From Oncomelania hupensis (taxonomy: Eukaryota > Mollusca > Gastropoda > Littorinimorpha > Pomatiopsidae): DNA of 64,000 bases. A program made the position numbers and the translations under genes. Location: assembly GCA_036898135.1 (NCBI GenBank), contig CM072515.1, positions 48,443,534 to 48,507,533 on the forward strand. The letters run 5' to 3'. Below, piece by piece: positions 1-10,531 of the stretch. Numbering within the stretch: the stretch's first letter is position 1; every line of letters starts with the position of its first letter. Below the pieces are notes generated by a model that had not been told where the DNA came from, ran no database searches, and worked only from the letters and a program-made list of their open reading frames with translations.

Positions 1-775
1 CAGGGATCTGGAGAGGGTGCTTCCATCGGTGAAGCGCAGGTGTAGTCCGCTGCCTCCGTTGCTGACGGCTGCATCAGAGGATCCATCCGTGTATGCGTGG
101 ATCCACATGGGCCTGGGATACTTCAGGTCCAGGAGCTCCAGAGTGAGGGAGCGTAGCGCAGCCTCTGACTGCTCGCCCTTGTACCTCACTCCTGGGACGT
201 CAGGGCAGAACATGAGTTCGGTAGTCGGGGTGTCCCAGTCCTCGGCGTCCTGGAGGAGCTCTCGTTCTGCTGGGAGGTCTGGGACGGCAGCCGCCAGCTT
301 CTTGACCTGATGGATGAAGCTATCCCGCTTCAGCCTGTTCTTGGTTGGCTGTTGTAGATATTGGTGGGCTGGGTGTGAGGGCAGCCTCTGTAGTTTTTCA
401 TGTTGGATCAGAACTTTTTCTTCTCGTCTTTGGTCCAGGGAAAGGAGTCCTGTTGTTGTTTCCAGCTTGTGGATGGGTGTTGTTTTCAGTCCTCCTGTGA
501 TGAGTCTCATGGCAGCGCTTTGTACTTTGGCCAGTCTCCTGGTGTTGCTCTTGGCTGCTGTGGACCATGCTGCTGAACCGTATTCCATCACAGGACGGAC
601 GTTGCCGGTGTACACTTGCTTGAGGATTCTGCTGTTGGCACCCCACTTTGTGCCCGAGAGCTTCTTCATGAGGGCCAATCTTCTGGTTGCTCTCTTCTCC
701 ATCTCCTGGATGTGAGGACTCCAGGTAAACCTCCTGTCGAGCTTGACACCGAGGTACGTTGGAGTTTCCTCCTCC
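1..775 (-). pseudogene. LINE connection region and beginning of RNase H
   Basis: Reading the minus strand past the RT gives a YLGVKLDRRFTWSPHI-type segment, an arginine-rich connection region with EYGSAAWSTAAKSN, and finally AYTDGSSDAAVSNGGSG, which matches the first strand and catalytic Asp of RNase H. The window stops within this domain. Confidence 0.75.
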
Positions 776-779
776 GGTA

Positions 780-1907
780 TCACTTGGTTGCGACTTTCAG
801 CTTCAGGGTCTCTTTGGTGTTGGAGAGTGAGAAGCAGGTGGCTACTGTTTTCAGGCTGTTGATGGTGACACACCAGTCGCTTGCCCACCTGGAGATGCTG
901 TTGAGAGCCTCTTGCATCCTGACGACAGCAGTGGGAGTGGACTCGGCAGCGTTCCACATTGCGACGTCATCGGCATGCAGGGCGCGGCTGATGTGTCGAG
1001 AGAGGTTCTTGGTGATGTCGTTGATGAAAACGACGAAGAGAGTTGGGGAGATCACTCCTCCTTGTGGGACTCCTTCCCTGATCTTTACTGTGTAGCTGAA
1101 GTTGCCGTTGAGCTTAACCCTTGCCGTTCTGTGTGCCAGGAAGCTTCTGATCCACTTGAACAAGTTGCCAGCGACACCTGCGGTCAATAGCTTCAGGAGT
1201 AGGCCTTCCCCATGTCTTGTCGAAGGCCTTGGAGAGGTCTATGAAAGTGGCGATGACCTTCTTCTTCTGCTGGAAGGCGTTCTCTATTGACTGAGCAAGA
1301 TACACCAGCTGGTCCTCGGTGTTTCTGTTCTTCCTGAAGGCGGTCTGTTCTTTGGTGATCAGGTTGTTCGATTCCAGGTGCCACACTAGTCTCTTATTGA
1401 CCATACGCTCAAGGGTCTTGCCGAGGCAGCTCAGAAGACTGATGGGTCTGTAGCTGGACTTACTCTTGGGGTCCTTTCCTTTCTTGAGTATGGGATGATG
1501 ATGGCTTCCTTCCATGCTGAGGGGAAGACGCCTGACCGCCACGACTGGTTGAAGAGCTCCAGTAATTTGTTTTTGGCGGCTGGCCCAAGATGCTTGATCA
1601 GCTCGTTGCAGACTCCATCTTTGCCTGGAGCTTTCTTGGGCTTGAGTCGCCTGATAGCATCGTTGAGCTCTCCCAGGGAGAAGTCAGATGTCATAGATGG
1701 GGGGTGGGCATTGTTCTGCAGGCAGAGCTTGGTTTGAAGCTGCTCTTCTACTTCTTTCCTTCGTTGTGGAGGGACATTGATGGTGCTTTCAGCCTTGAAG
1801 GCTTCAGCCAGAAGGTTTGCAGCTCTCTTGCCAGTGTGGTAGGTGCCACTCTCCTCAAGCACGGTGGTTCCATATGCTGCTGTGGTGTCCTCGTTCAGGG
1901 CCTTCAC
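780..1907 (-). pseudogene. LINE reverse transcriptase, frameshifted
   Basis: Three overlapping minus-strand frames (1907-1431, 1542-1114, 1187-780) together give the RT core: thumb-proximal KKAPGKDGVCNELIKHLGP, then YRPISLLSCLGKTLERM, FIDLSKAFDKTW (RT motif A), EGVPQGGVISPTLF and the catalytic box. Frameshifts lie near 1500 and near 1200. The catalytic box reads LHADDVAMW, where F/Y-A-D-D is expected, so the aromatic residue is replaced by His. Together with the frameshifts this argues the copy is inactive. Confidence 0.85.
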
Positions 1908-1942
1908 GAGTTGCCACAGTTTGCTGGTGTTGTTGTCCAGGC

Positions 1943-3187
1943 TCAGAGTTGAGGTCTTCTCGTTCCAGCTTTCTTGGAGTTCCTTGGTTTTGATAGCCGA
2001 GAACTCATCCTTGATCTTGCTGTGCTCCGTGGTTGATTCTGGGAGGGGTTCTGCTCCATGGCTTCTCTGGCCTCTGATAGTCTCTGGTGGAGATCCGCCA
2101 GCCTCTTGCTCCAGTAAGGCTTGTAGTCCCTCCTGAAGCCACGAGGAATAGCTTTCTTGGCAGCAGTCAGAATGGTGGAGGTGAGGTTCTTGACATTCTG
2201 GTTGATGTCTTCTGTGAAGGTGACATTGAGAAGGTCTTCGGCATGCTGTTGGTACTGTCCCCAGTTGGCCTTCTTGAAATTCCAGCTGGCTCTCCTCCTG
2301 CAGTACTCTGGTGCAGTTGCTGCATCTGCAATGAGGAGTGTGATGGGGAGGTGGTCACTGCCACCTAGCTGACTGCCGACTGTTCTGGTGGTCCGCTTCT
2401 CAATGTCCTCTGTGGCCATGGCAAGGTCAGGGGTGGAGGTGCTCTTCCATGCTCTGGAGTAGTACGACGGCTTGTCCTCTGGTTGGTTGATCAGGATCAG
2501 CTCGTTGTCCATCATCCAGTCCTGGACTTCTTCTCCCCTGGAGTCCGTTGTGCTGTAGCCCCAAGCCGGTGAGTGACTGTTGAAGTCGCCGGTGATGAGA
2601 TGCCTCTCTTCTGCTGCCTGGATGGTGTGCAGGTCGAGCCTCGATGTTGTAGGGCTGTAGCAGTTGCTGATGAAAAGTTCTTCTCCTTGAAGAAAGAGTT
2701 GAATTGTCAGGAGCTCTAGTTCTCCGGTTGTCTGCGCTGTAAGCACTGAGGGGATTCCTTGTCGGACGAGGGTCATGACTCCGCCTTTGTGCCCTGAGGG
2801 TCTGTCTCGCCTGTAGGTGTCGTAACCTCTGACAAAGAATCTCCGGGTTTCTGTGAGATGGGTTTCTTGGATGCAGATAACGTCTATCTTGTTGTCTCTT
2901 AGGAAGGCTTGAAGCTCTGGTTTCTTGTTCTGGATGCCTTCCGCATTCCACTGCACCACACGTAGGCCTGTCACAGCTGTTGGTTGTGGACCAGTTGCTC
3001 TACTCTGCCTCCCCCTGGTTCGCAGGTCAGCAGAGCCGCCAGTCGCTAAGGCGGGCCCCTTTGAGGCAGAGGGCCCGGCACCGTCCCCGCCTGGCTTTGG
3101 TCCACGGGGACGACACCATGTCGAAATATCCATCTGAGGCATTGTCCATTTTTCTGGTAGCGTGTGCGCTCGTTTGGACTCCCACAC
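1943..3187 (-). CDS. LINE-encoded apurinic-like endonuclease ORF (AP/EEP fold)
   Basis: This 414-codon open frame is the endonuclease part of the LINE polyprotein, which nicks target DNA to prime reverse transcription. The fold begins near residue 77 with VVQWNAEGIQNKK, followed by the catalytic Glu region CIQETHL, the loop NCYSPTT, the GDFNSHSPAW motif with catalytic Asp and Asn, and GSDHLPI with the terminal Asp-His pair. All expected active-site residues are therefore visible. The first 75 residues are Pro/Gly-rich and may be leader rather than protein, so the true start is uncertain. The frame breaks near the junction to the RT section. Confidence 0.8.
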   Translation of the reverse strand: MWESKRAHTLPEKWTMPQMDISTWCRPRGPKPGGDGAGPSASKGPALATGGSADLRTRGRQSRATGPQPTAVTGLRVVQWNAEGIQNKKPELQAFLRDNKIDVICIQETHLTETRRFFVRGYDTYRRDRPSGHKGGVMTLVRQGIPSVLTAQTTGELELLTIQLFLQGEELFISNCYSPTTSRLDLHTIQAAEERHLITGDFNSHSPAWGYSTTDSRGEEVQDWMMDNELILINQPEDKPSYYSRAWKSTSTPDLAMATEDIEKRTTRTVGSQLGGSDHLPITLLIADAATAPEYCRRRASWNFKKANWGQYQQHAEDLLNVTFTEDINQNVKNLTSTILTAAKKAIPRGFRRDYKPYWSKRLADLHQRLSEAREAMEQNPSQNQPRSTARSRMSSRLSKPRNSKKAGTRRPQL

Positions 3188-3190
3188 AAT

Positions 3191-3545
3191 ACCCAGGGGG
3201 TATAGTCAGCAGCACTCCGTCTTCGTTGGGACATTCGGTTTTAGCGAGTTTTCCTTCTCGAGGCCGTGCACAAGACTGGATGTGGCCCATCTCATCCAGC
3301 CCCACCTGGTTATCCTGCCAGGTACTCAGTCGCCCCCATAGCAGGCTTGGTGGTAACAGGGGCACCAAACTGGTAAACCAGTAGTGGGTGCTGCTATGGA
3401 CACATTTATGTAGGAGAGGCCATATGCAAGTAACCTCCTGCCAGCTTGGCCAGACAGTGGTTCCGCGGCTATCACTACATCTGGAGAGTGAGAGGTAATT
3501 AATTGAACATCACTCCCCTTGATGAGCGGGACGTACAGCACCAGA
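3191..3545 (-). other. Probable 5' leader of the LINE
   Basis: This stretch immediately precedes the endonuclease frame on the minus strand and has the same base composition. Short open frames are present but none is recognisable. I assign it to the LINE by position only. Confidence 0.35.
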
Positions 3546-3631
3546 CCTCACTGCCCCCCTTCTTATCATCATTATTATTTAACAGCATCAGAGGCAACTG
3601 TCATTCTACTTCTTATCATCATATATATGTC

Positions 3632-3720
3632 ATCGACATCATCATCATCATCGTCAGAATCAGAATCTTTATTGTCCCAAAAATCAGCCAGGAAAACTAT
3701 TTAGCAGTGTACAACACTCA
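3632..3720 (-). mobile_element. 3' end of an L2/Daphne-like LINE with microsatellite tail
   Basis: On the minus strand the sequence reads GGACAATAAAGATTCTGATT followed by GATGAT repeats. This is a polyadenylation-like 3' end with a short-repeat tail. The same end occurs on the plus strand at 19921-19941, so it is a dispersed family. Confidence 0.55.
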
Positions 3721-4439
3721 CTGACAGTCAAGCTCACACAAAAACAGTCAGTATATAATAAAGCATCAATTCATAAAAGCAAGTAACACCAAACTTCCAT
3801 TCGACCATTTCATCTCATCAAACCTCAACATTCAGCTTCTCTCCCTTCTTTCCCCGCACACTCCCCACCCCGTCCCTTAACGTTCTCAAGCCACGGCACG
3901 TACCACCAACGGGCAAAGTTCAGATGCCCAATCCCCTATTCAATTTGTAATTCGCGTACCTACCCTTATCCATAAAAATGACAGCGATTAAAAAATACAA
4001 ATATACATCAATCCGCCTACCACACTAAAGGTTGCTTTTAGAAAATACCTGCTTAGTTCCAAAAATATTAATAAATAATCACCATAACTATATTGAAGAC
4101 AAGAGAACAAAAATAGGCAAAAAAAAACCACTAGCATCTGCACCAAGTATACCGACCCATTGTGCCGCCGCGTCTACACGTACGCCAAGCCCAGACCTAC
4201 CAGTCGTATTTCAGTCACACAAGGCAGTGTGTAAACAGTGAAAGTGGATTTGTGTTAAATAGAAGTGGAGTGAATGAGGAATATGGTTTCGGTAAGGAAG
4301 ATTTCGAATTAAAAGTTGGACGGCGCCGAAGATGCAAGGCAAGGCTGCAGCAGACAACACGATGTACGAGACACTGTGTAAATTCCTATGCCTCATTATC
4401 ATCATGTAGTGTTCAGTGCAGTTCATCTTTAATGCCAAT
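3721..4439. other. No recognisable feature
   Basis: AT-rich sequence downstream of the cystatin gene on its strand. Open frames here are short and show no family motifs. Confidence 0.4.
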
Positions 4440-4640
4440 ATTGCATAAGTTAACCAACCACCCATCCCTCAACCATCCTTCCATCCACGAATCCACCTCA
4501 TCGTCCAATCACTCATCCATCTATCCACATACACATCCAGTGACTCATCAATCTATCCACATATAAATCCAATCACTCATCCATCAGTGCACGTACTCCT
4601 CCAATCACTCATCCATATATTCCCATATGCATCCAGTTAT
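4440..4640. repeat. Degenerate tandem repeat rich in CATCC/ATCCA
   Basis: The phrase CCAATCACTCATCCATC and close variants recur about every 35-50 bases, interspersed with CTATCCACATA. It lies just downstream of the cystatin stop codon, within its probable 3' flank. Confidence 0.6.
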
Positions 4641-4794
4641 TAACCAGGTTCCTCTTGCGCTATCGTTGACCAAACCTTAAATGTATCGACAATGGTTCAG
4701 TCAGCCATCTATCCACCCATACAACAAATCATTAAACAATTTACCAGTTTTCCGTCCACTCATGCAACTATTCATGTATCACTCCGTTCAATCA

Positions 4795-4923
4795 TCAACA
4801 TACTTTAGCTTTTGGATCAGGAGGACATTCCTGTGGTGAAAACGGAACGGTACATTTGTCCTTCTTGCACTTGCGGGACTGCTGCATCGTCATTGTAAAT
4901 TTAAAGATAGAACCAGACACAAT
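4795..4923 (-). CDS. Cystatin exon 3 (last exon)
   Basis: Acceptor tttcag is followed by IVSGSIFKFTMTM, the strand after the QxVxG loop. The exon ends at TGA (4797-4795). It lies 2.3 kb from exon 2 because of repeats in the intron. Confidence 0.83.
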   Translation of the reverse strand: MVSGSIFKFTMTMQQSRKCKKDKCTVPFSPQECPPDPKAKVC

Positions 4924-5223
4924 CTGAAATAACAGCCAATTATGTACTTTATTATTTCGTCCACCGATTCATTTCTTAAGTCGATTAGTCATTCAGTCAT
5001 TCAATCAGTTAATCATAGTGATAGTCTTCTTCTTCTTCTTCTTCTTCTTCTTCTTCTTCTTCTTCTTCTTCAGAAGATTGTGAATACCTGTTTAAATCGT
5101 CATACGGCTTCTGACCTGCATGCTTCCTGCCTCCTGCCTCCTGCATGTTACCTGCTCGCTTTCAGGTTCTGAACAGACCGGCTCGTGGGTGCAAACGGGA
5201 AGAGAAAGGAAAATACTGTGATG

Positions 5224-5262
<39 letters not shown>

Positions 5263-7835
5263 TGTGGGTGGGTGTGTGGGTGGGTGTGTAAGTGTGTGTT
5301 GGCTTTTGGTTTCATAAACAACTATGTCTTATGAACTGCGTTGTGAGTTTGTTGAGTGTAATATCATTATAAAGCACATAAAGCTGTTGGATATATGGGT
5401 TAGATCAAATTGCCAGTAATACCAAAAAAAAATAAATAAATATATACTCCGCCTGGACGAAGAAACAACTGTACAGCTTTGGGGTGCACAAGGAATGTTC
5501 AGACTTTCAAATGGTTGATTACGGCAGTTCGGTATATTAAAAAATAGTGTAAAACTTTATACAGTACCATAATTTGCGCTTCTCCGCTAGGAGGTTCTCT
5601 ACATCGTTGTCACGAACTGGCTAGTATTAACTCTGCTTGTTGACTATTTAGCCATGTGTAGTCTTTGTAACAGTAGAGAAGTTAGACTACTACACAGCAG
5701 CAATTAAATTACACAGCAGACCACACACAGCGAGCGAGCCACCCACATCGCAGTGAGTCAGCACTTGAGCTTTGAATCGGACCGTTTTAACCAATCAGCA
5801 GCAGGCTAAGTGGGTAGAGCAGTTTTGACTGTGTCAAAACCTAGCACAGCTTGGTCAGTCGTGTGTGAGACGAGGTAGAGTCAACATCTCCACAGCTAGA
5901 GAAAGCTCTTCACTCATAGACCAGGAAGCAGGACTTAGGAATCTTAGAATTCTCTCAAGTCATCACGGGCCTGAACTTGTCAAACAGGTAAATGAACACC
6001 CTTCTGTTTCATCGTGATATATTTATATTATTGTTGAAATTATGTTTGTGGAATTTGCTATGCATAAATGTGAATTGTTAATCCGAATTTGCGGGACCAC
6101 GTGGAAGAGCCGACCACGAGGCGAAACACGACCGGTTGCGCCGCCATGTTGTATCCCGTACGGAACCACTGTTGTTTAACTTATATGTATGTTTGCAGAC
6201 CAGTGGCTGTACCACTGAATGTTTATATTATTATTAATTCTGTATGTGTATAGTTAGCCACGATTGATATTTATGTATGTATAGGAATTTAGAGTGAGAT
6301 TCCAGTGGAACCCGGAAGTAGCAGAATGTTCGTCGCTTATGTATAGAGATGTGGAGCTATCACTGAGGGCTACTTGGCTTTCAGTGAGACGCTCTGCACA
6401 AACCGATTATTCAGGGTTGTGCAGAATTTCGTCTCTTATATTACAGACGAGCAGGCGAGCTATCCCGAGCTATCCCGAGCTATCCTGTGCACCCCACTCC
6501 ACAGAAACGACTAGTTGGTCGAGGAGACTCTACCGCACAAGACGGAAGGAGCTACCCGAAGAAACACCCTGTCAGACCCCACAGCGTGGCAAGGGAACCC
6601 AACTACACAACGACAAAGGTGTACCAGAAGCTACCTCACAGAAGGACTTCGAACACCCCACACATGAGTTAAGTGCATAAGGCGAAGGTGCACTTAAACT
6701 GATCATAACAGGACCACAGTAGTCCAACTCTTCAGAAACTGTAAAACGGACCACAGTAGTCCAAATCTACATGAAATATTATAGCAAAGTGCCCGAGGAA
6801 GAAAAAACAGCTGCCTAGACTATCAGCGATCGAACTATTAGCAGTGACTGAGACTTTTTAAGTTAGATTAGTACTTAGAGAATCTTGTATAGAGTAGAAG
6901 AAATAAATGTGTGATTTTAACTGTTATCAAGTGGCTGGACTACATATGATTCATAGCCGTGTGAAAGCTAGTGTGACAGTATTCTTTTACCATTTTTCTA
7001 TCTATTTCTGTACCCCAACCTTAACACAGAACGAGCTGAACAAATAAATTTATTAAAGTAATTCATAGGGTCACTTACTAGCAGTTCCCACCGAATAAAC
7101 GTGAGGGTCCATAATTCCATTGTGCAGAGCCCATAAACCCCACGTGACAATCGTCATGGTGAATGTAATGATTTTTGTCTTTCGTTCAATCATTTAACAG
7201 ATGAAACCTTAAACATGTAAAATTATCAATAAATCAATGAGAAACTATACTTACTTGTTCTGTAGCATTGGATACACTGACAACGGTCTGGCAGAATGAG
7301 CTGCTGCGACGTTTGTTCTCCTCAACTGCAGCAAAGATGACAATCGGCTGAAGACGTGGGTCTGTGCTGGGAATGGGGTGGGAACCACCAGGTACTGGTC
7401 GGTTGGTTCCTCCTGCAAGGGTGATTTGCATTTATCTGTAAAATCAACACACACAGAGAAAGAAAGAGAGAGACAGACAGACAGAGAGAAAAACAGACAG
7501 ACAGGCAGACAAAACGAATAGAAAGTTTAGGTGAGAAAAACGTTTCACTGTGTAGGTCTCAACACAAGTCCCTGCCTGACGCCTTTTGGAACACTGGAAA
7601 CAATGTGTCACATTTATTTTTTAGTTTTAATGTCCCCTGGTTATATTCATAAAAATTACAGTTAATAAAAAACATAAAGTACATGTTTATAACAATTCTA
7701 GAAAGTTCCCACGTATATAGAGTAATCAATCTTCCTCTCTCCTAAAGAGTCAAATCACTTTTTAATCTTACCAGTTACAATCACGAATACAGCTACAGCA
7801 GCAACAAAAATGATCACACAAGTTTTGCTGAACAT
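4795..7835 (-). CDS. Secreted cystatin (family 2), three exons
   Basis: Joining minus-strand exons 7835-7772, 7412-7255 and 4923-4795 gives 351 nt (116 aa plus stop) with standard GT-AG sites and agreeing phases (1, then 0). Residues 1-21 begin MFSKTCVIIF and form a hydrophobic signal peptide. Just after it come two glycines (the N-terminal Gly that enters the protease cleft), then the VEEN segment of the central helix. The first hairpin is Q-I-V-S-G, fitting QxVxG, and it is built exactly across the exon 2/3 junction. Exon 3 carries four Cys (positions 19, 24, 33 and 42 of the exon). The usual C-terminal Pro-Trp hairpin is not seen; the chain ends CPPDPKAKVC. Family members inhibit papain-like cysteine proteases outside cells or in lysosomes. 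Intron 2 (2.3 kb) holds simple repeats and an LTR-like segment. Confidence 0.85.
5025..5071. repeat. (CTT)n microsatellite
   Basis: About fifteen uninterrupted CTT units in cystatin intron 2. Confidence 0.95.
5226..5297. repeat. (TG)n microsatellite
   Basis: GT-dinucleotide run with GGGTG interruptions, in cystatin intron 2. Confidence 0.93.
5608..6980 (+). mobile_element. Possible solo LTR or LTR-like segment
   Basis: The segment begins TGTCAC and ends GTGACA, the short inverted TG...CA ends of an LTR. A CCAAT motif lies near 5791, and an AATAAA signal lies near 6902, shortly before the right end. The flanking pentanucleotides (ATCGT and GTATT) do not match, no primer-binding site follows, and I see no gag or pol. 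A 128-codon open frame at 6294-6680 has no recognisable motif. It could be an unrelated repeat. Confidence 0.25.
7255..7412 (-). CDS. Cystatin exon 2
   Basis: Bounded by acceptor ttgcag and donor gtaagt. With the base from exon 1 it encodes 53 residues starting GGTNRPVPGG and ending SNATEQ. The N-A-T triplet is a possible N-glycosylation site. Confidence 0.85.
7440..7515. repeat. GA/CAGA-rich simple repeat
   Basis: Runs of AGAGAG and ACAGACAG immediately upstream of cystatin exon 2 on its strand. Confidence 0.8.
7772..7835 (-). CDS. Cystatin exon 1 (signal peptide)
   Basis: Contains the ATG (7835-7833) and 21 codons plus one base, ending ACTG before donor gtaaga. The peptide is Lys-4 then an uninterrupted hydrophobic run, typical of a secretion signal. 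Confidence 0.82.
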
Positions 7836-7959
7836 CGTAACCTTATTGCGACTTACTACCACCGACTATAAATCGATACTACTAGTATTAAATGCTGAAA
7901 TCTAAACTATGTATCTACGAAAGTAACGTAGAACAAGATTATTTAACTATATCTCTGCT

Positions 7960-8484
7960 CTGGGTTGCGTTCACGATGGCACTATGTATGACTATGTATT
8001 GCTGCGCAGCCGTTCACAGTCACTGCGTATGAACACGTAGTGCTACTTTTTCCTACACCTCTCGAGCGCGCAGTGGATTGTATGAAAGCTCATACAAAAA
8101 TGGCGGACGCTGGCGGTAGCGAAAGATATGTGCCACAGTTTTTTTTTATTTGTCCATAAATTGTCTTTAACGAGTCCCCTCTACATTCGTCCTCGTCCGA
8201 ATCGTCAATTAACTCCAACATAATAGTCTGAAGTAAAGCTTTTAGGTTTTCTTCGACACTGACGACAGCCATTCTTTTTTCCGGACTCTGTGAGCATGCG
8301 CGTAAATTTGCTGCACTACACACGGTTCACGCGCACACTGTAGCGGCCTCTACATATTGTATGAGGGTAGGGGAGCGTTTTTTTTTTTTTTTTTTTTTAA
8401 ATCAGTTTATAGTCCCCTCTCTTCCCGGTAAGGATTTTCAGAGAGGAGACTCTCTATTCGTAGGGGAGCGTGAACGCAACCCAG
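7960..8484. mobile_element. TIR element (MITE-like), 525 bp, upstream of the cystatin gene
   Basis: Perfect 16-bp inverted ends: CTGGGTTGCGTTCACG at 7960-7975 and its complement at 8469-8484. No clear target duplication is visible. It holds a 77-codon minus-strand frame (8323-8090) with an acidic LIDDSDEDE stretch and a CpG-rich central part, suggesting a cut-down DNA transposon. Harbinger elements often have such composition, but superfamily assignment is a guess. It sits 125 bp upstream of the cystatin ATG, so it could supply promoter sequence. Confidence 0.65.
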
Positions 8485-8704
8485 TTTATATAGAACAATT
8501 TCAATGCCCAAGGGAAAGAAGTCAAGGCAACAACAGAAACTGCTAGGATCGGGGTCACGAGACGCCAACTGTGTTGCTACATATCTATATCCTCACAGCT
8601 CTGTGTTTCCAAGCGGTATGTTCCCAAACACCTTATATTGCTCTATCTTCATGCAGCTTTGTGTTCACGCAATGCAATGTTTATACAGTATTCTACGTTC
8701 TCGT
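8485..8704. other. No recognisable feature
   Basis: Short spacer between the TIR element and the retroposon target duplication. The long plus-strand frame starting here (8504-8935) runs into a dispersed repeat and is not a gene. Confidence 0.5.
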
Positions 8705-9073
8705 TGTTCGATGTTCCTCCCCTGTTGGGGTGCCGGGGGTTTCAGTATAAATAGTACCCCCACTTTCTGGAAATTTAGTGCTTTAAATTCCCACTGTCGC
8801 TGTCTTTCTCATTTGTTCTTTCTCACTCCTGCTCTGTTCTATCAATCTGCTATACTATCTTCTTCTTCGCTAGACCAGTCACCTACTTTTTTCCTTGAAA
8901 ACTCTTCCGGGACAAGACTCCTTATTTGTGTGTGAGGTCTGTTGGATCAGCTTGGGAATATTGGACGCTTTCTGCCAGGTGGTCACTAGGGCTTCCTATG
9001 ATGTTATTATTTAGCAATGTAGGCATTTTATATGTTGTGTTTTGTTGATATTTTATAATGATGTTTGTATTCT

Positions 9074-10531
9074 CTCACGCACTCACCATTATCTGTAACA
9101 AGATCTGGCAGAGTGGGGAGTGGTCTACACCATGGACCCAGTCACTTGTCATCACTCTTCCAAAAAAAGGTAACCTTCTGGAGTGTGAAAATTACCGCAC
9201 CATCAGCCTCATCAGCCATCCCAGCAAGGTCCTCCTGAAAAATAATACTCAACAGGTTGAAACCCCAAGCTGAACAACTCATAGCTGAAGAGCAAGCAGG
9301 ATTCAGAGCAGGGCGAAGTACCACTGAACAGATTTTCAACCTCAGAATAATCTGCGAGAAATACCTACAGCACCAACAACATCTATATCATGTGCTCGTA
9401 GACTTCAAAAAAGCGTTTGACCGAGTCTGGCATGCAGCTCTGTTGGCAACCATGAGAGTGTACATCAGCCCTAAAATTATTGAAGTCATCAAAAGACTGT
9501 ATGACAAGGCTACCAGTGCAGTCCTCCACAACAGCGCCATCGGAAACTGGTTAAGAACAACAATCGATGTGCGTCAAGGATGCCTACTCTCTCCAACACT
9601 CTTCAACATCTTCCTAGAGCGCATCATGTCAGATGCCCTTGCAGACCACGAAGGCACAGTCAGCATAGGGGGAAGAGCAATCTCCAACCTCCGTTTTGCG
9701 GATGACATTGATGGATTGGTTGGAGAGGAACAAGAACTTGAACAGCTGGTACAGAGGCTTGACACCACCTCCAGAGCCTATGGAATAGAAATAAGTGCAG
9801 AGAAGACCAAAATGATGACCAACAACACCAATGGCATCAACCCAGACATCAAAGTCCAAGGCCAATCCCTCAACACAGTACATAGCTTCAAATATTTAGG
9901 AGCCATTGTATCAGACAATGGGTCCCGACAGGAAGTCCTCTCCATGATCGCACAAACAACTGCTGCCCTGGCGAGGTTTAAGCCAATTTGGAAAGACAGG
10001 ACCACCAGTCTACATTACAAGGTAAGGTTGCTGCGCTCCCTTGTTATCTCCATCTTCCTATATGCTTGCGAAACATGGATCCTCACAGCAGATCTCCAAC
10101 TAAGAATACAAAGCATGGAGATGAGGTGCTACAGAAGACTTCTGGGCATTTCCTATACCCAGCACATTACCAACGAGGAAGTCCGACAGACCATCACACA
10201 AGCCATTGGACAACACGATGACCTGCACAAAGTGGTGAAAAAACGTAAACTCCGATGGTATGGCCACGTCACAAGATCATCAGGTCTTGCAAAGACCATC
10301 CTGCAAGGCACAGTGCAAGGACGTAGAAGAAGAGGGAGACAGAAAAAGAGGTGGGATGACAACATTCGAGAATGGACTGGTTTGACACTGAGCGAAACAA
10401 TCAGGGTTGCTGAGGACAGGGAAAGATGGAGTACGCTGGTTAAACGATCATCTGTGGTGCCCCTACGACCTCCGAGTTATGGGATAGGATAGGATAAGAT
10501 AGGATAGGATAGGATAGGATAGGATAGGATA
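9074..10531 (+). mobile_element. RTE-clade LINE copy A, 5'-truncated, nested
   Basis: Inserted into the retroposon with an exact 11-bp target duplication, GTTTGTATTCT, at 9063-9073 and 10532-10542. It ends in a (GGATA)n tail shared by all RTE copies in this window. The endonuclease is missing through 5' truncation. Only part of the RT and the C-terminal region remain. Confidence 0.9.
9077..10492 (+). pseudogene. RTE reverse transcriptase, one frameshift
   Basis: Residues show NYRTISLISHPSKVLLK, then after a frameshift AEEQAGFRAGRSTTEQIF, VDFKKAFDRVWH (motif A), VRQGCLLSPTLFNIFLE, LRFADDIDGL (catalytic FADD), and the RTE C-terminal signature RWYGHVTRSSGL and WTGLTL. Compared with the 25921-27667 copy, one extra A in the run near 9238-9244 shifts the frame. 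The open part 9257-10492 is 411 codons. Apart from this and the 5' truncation the RT looks intact. Confidence 0.85.

Larger units (their letters stand above)
1..3190 (-). mobile_element. Non-LTR retrotransposon (Jockey/I group), 3' end cut by window edge
   Basis: On the minus strand the order is endonuclease, reverse transcriptase, connection region and the start of an RNase H domain, which is the layout of I-supergroup LINEs and of many molluscan elements annotated as jockey-like. The pieces lie in different frames, so this is a dead copy. The endonuclease ORF occupies about 3187-1943, the RT about 1910-780, and the RNase H opening motif YTDGSSD is read at about 95-75, with the domain running off the window. 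RNase H is absent from classic Jockey elements, so I-group or a related clade is equally possible. Confidence 0.88.

Noticed and set aside
2427..2951. 174-codon minus-strand ORF as a separate gene
   Set aside because: Shadow frame of the LINE endonuclease.
6294..6680. 128-codon ORF as gag or a host gene
   Set aside because: No zinc knuckle, protease or other motif, and the overlapping frame is also open.
8504..8935. 143-codon ORF as a gene
   Set aside because: Most of it overlaps the 5' part of a non-coding dispersed retroposon whose other copies do not keep the frame.
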